DNA of 6,406 nucleotides from Acetobacteraceae bacterium (GTDB lineage Bacteria > Pseudomonadota > Alphaproteobacteria > Acetobacterales > Acetobacteraceae): contig CANJXD010000345.1 in the NCBI GenBank assembly GCA_947478535.1, positions 1 to 6,406 on the forward strand, written 5' to 3'. The translations under genes were made by a program, and so were the position numbers. The notes beneath the pieces were generated by a model that was not told the origin of the DNA, searched no databases, and saw only the letters and a program-made list of their open reading frames with translations. This document shows, piece after piece, positions 5,371-6,406 of this stretch. Within the stretch, counting starts at the first letter, position 1. Every line of letters begins with the position of its first letter.

Positions 5371-6393
5371 ATGACGGCAAGGCTTGATCGGCGCGCGGCG
5401 CTGCTGGCGGCGGCCGGAGTACTCGGCGCGCGGCCGGCTTTGGCGGCGGTGGATCTGGCGGCGCTTACCCGGCAGGCGGCGGGTGAGCAGGGCGACCTGT
5501 CCTGGTATGAAAGCAACCCCGTCCCGGCGCTGGACCGCATCGCGGCCGCCTTCGGGCGCGGGGCCGGCGCGCGCATCCGGGTGCGGCCGGAAAGCATCCC
5601 CGGCGGCGTCGGCATCGTCGGCCGCGTGGCGAATGAGGCGCAGGCCGGCGGCCGCACGGCGGATCTGGTCAGCCTCGGCGGGTCCGGCATCGCCCGGCTC
5701 GCGGAGCGGAACCTGCTGGCCGATGTGGGGTGGGAGGCGATGGGCTTCCCCCGCCCCTGGGTCGCCGGCCCGGCGCTGCTGACGGCCGCCGCGCTGTATT
5801 GCGTGATCTACAATCGGAACGAGGTCCGCGCCGGCGAGGCGCCGCGGAGCTGGGAGGACCTGCTGCATCCCCGCTGGCGCGGCAAGATCGGCACCTGGGT
5901 CCGCATGGCCGCCTTCGCCGAACTCGCCCAGGTCTGGGGCGAGGCGCGGACGAGTAACTATTACGACCGCTTCCTGGCGCAGAACCCGCTGCTGTTCCGC
6001 TCCACCGCGCCGCTCGCCCAGCAGGTCGCCTCCGGCGAGGTGCCGATCGGGCTCGGCATCTACCACACCGCCCTGCCGGCGATCCGGCGCGGTGCACCGA
6101 TCGAGGTGGTGATGCTGGACCCGACGCCGATGAGCGCGGTCTGGACAGCGGTGACGACCCCCGCCCGCCGCCCGGCCGCCGCAAAACTGCTCGGCGCCTG
6201 GCTGGCGACGCCGGACGGCGCCCGGGCGTATGAGGCCGCGACGGAGCGCGGCCACCCGCTGATGGAGGAGACGGAGACGGGCAAGCGGGTGCAGCGGCTG
6301 ACGCTGGCGGAATGGCCGATGGCGGAGAAGGACGTCTATGCCCGGATCTATGAGGCGTTCAACGCGCGGGTGAATGAGGGGAATGCGCGGTAG
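5371..6393 (+). CDS. Extracellular solute-binding protein, ABC transporter (iron/polyamine-type), Tat-like signal
   Basis: A 340-residue periplasmic binding protein. The N-terminus LDRRAALLAAAGVLGARPAL ends in ALAA and is a twin-arginine-like signal (Arg7-Arg8), with cleavage near residue 25-26. The mature part follows the AfuA/FutA/PotD-like family: a first strand GDLSWYES, a disordered-substrate stretch ADLVSLGGSG, a hinge-like LYCVIYNRNEV, then the very typical SWEDLLHPRWRGKIG at 160-174. Near the end, AKLLGAWLATPDGARAYEAA is the usual helix before the C-terminus. Families with this pattern bind ferric iron, polyamines, thiamine or organic acids; I see no feature that settles which. It is unrelated to the NitT/TauT binding protein in this window and has no permease here; partner genes may follow beyond the right edge. 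Being divergent from the GntR gene with a shared gap, it may be under the same control. The TAG stop is at 6391-6393 and the last 13 bases show nothing. Confidence 0.9.
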   Translation: MTARLDRRAALLAAAGVLGARPALAAVDLAALTRQAAGEQGDLSWYESNPVPALDRIAAAFGRGAGARIRVRPESIPGGVGIVGRVANEAQAGGRTADLVSLGGSGIARLAERNLLADVGWEAMGFPRPWVAGPALLTAAALYCVIYNRNEVRAGEAPRSWEDLLHPRWRGKIGTWVRMAAFAELAQVWGEARTSNYYDRFLAQNPLLFRSTAPLAQQVASGEVPIGLGIYHTALPAIRRGAPIEVVMLDPTPMSAVWTAVTTPARRPAAAKLLGAWLATPDGARAYEAATERGHPLMEETETGKRVQRLTLAEWPMAEKDVYARIYEAFNARVNEGNAR

Positions 6394-6406
6394 CGGCAGC
6401 GCAGAC

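Noticed and set aside
5289..5690. N-terminal extension of the GntR gene by 134 codons
   Set aside because: The extra part is Ser/Ala/Arg/Pro-rich, overlaps the divergent gene and lacks any family pattern; the helix-turn-helix domain begins normally after ATG 5288.
5209..6255. 348-codon open frame on the minus strand
   Set aside because: It is antisense to the iron/polyamine-type binding protein and out of frame with the GntR gene; it is Arg/Gly/Ala-rich with no family pattern.
1..6406. CRISPR array, tRNA, rRNA, insertion sequence or attachment site
   Set aside because: No spaced direct repeats, no cloverleaf or rRNA-like stretch, and no transposase or long terminal inverted repeats were seen; almost all bases are accounted for by coding genes.

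Overview
The window is GC-rich (roughly two-thirds G+C by eye) and densely coding, with no RNA genes, insertion sequences or CRISPR repeats that I can see. The base composition, Tat-like secretion signals, an FCD-type GntR regulator and ABC importers with separate periplasmic binding proteins suggest a high-GC alphaproteobacterium. Acetobacteraceae/Roseomonas-like would fit, but this is inference from style, not from a marker gene.

Layout: seven genes lie on the minus strand, reading from right to left. They are a GntR/FCD regulator (4596-5288), an amidase-signature allophanate hydrolase (3153-4475), a small separate protein matching the C-terminal domain of allophanate hydrolase (2761-3156), a NitT/TauT-type periplasmic binding protein (1783-2736), its membrane permease (921-1769), its ATPase (155-928), and the first 49 codons of a cyanuric acid amidohydrolase/barbiturase-family protein (1-147, cut by the window edge). 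From the allophanate hydrolase onward the genes overlap or are separated by at most 24 bases, so they look like one operon. The regulator is 120 bases upstream in the same direction. On the plus strand, diverging from the regulator across an 82-base gap, is a second, unrelated (iron/polyamine-type) binding protein (5371-6393).

How they may work together: the cluster reads as a uptake-and-degradation module for a small nitrogen-rich ring compound. The NitT/TauT-type importer would bring in the substrate, the AtzD/barbiturase-family enzyme would open the ring, and the allophanate hydrolase would release the last ammonia and carbon dioxide. The GntR protein would sense a substrate or intermediate. 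The intermediate step from carboxybiuret/biuret to allophanate (AtzE/AtzG/AtzH or BiuH) is not in the window and may lie past the left edge.

The most unusual points are three. The allophanate hydrolase is split into two genes joined by an ATGA overlap. The ring-opening enzyme start has Thr where the family has a Lys of a Ser-Lys dyad. That same start carries a recent-looking 15-base tandem duplication adding five residues.
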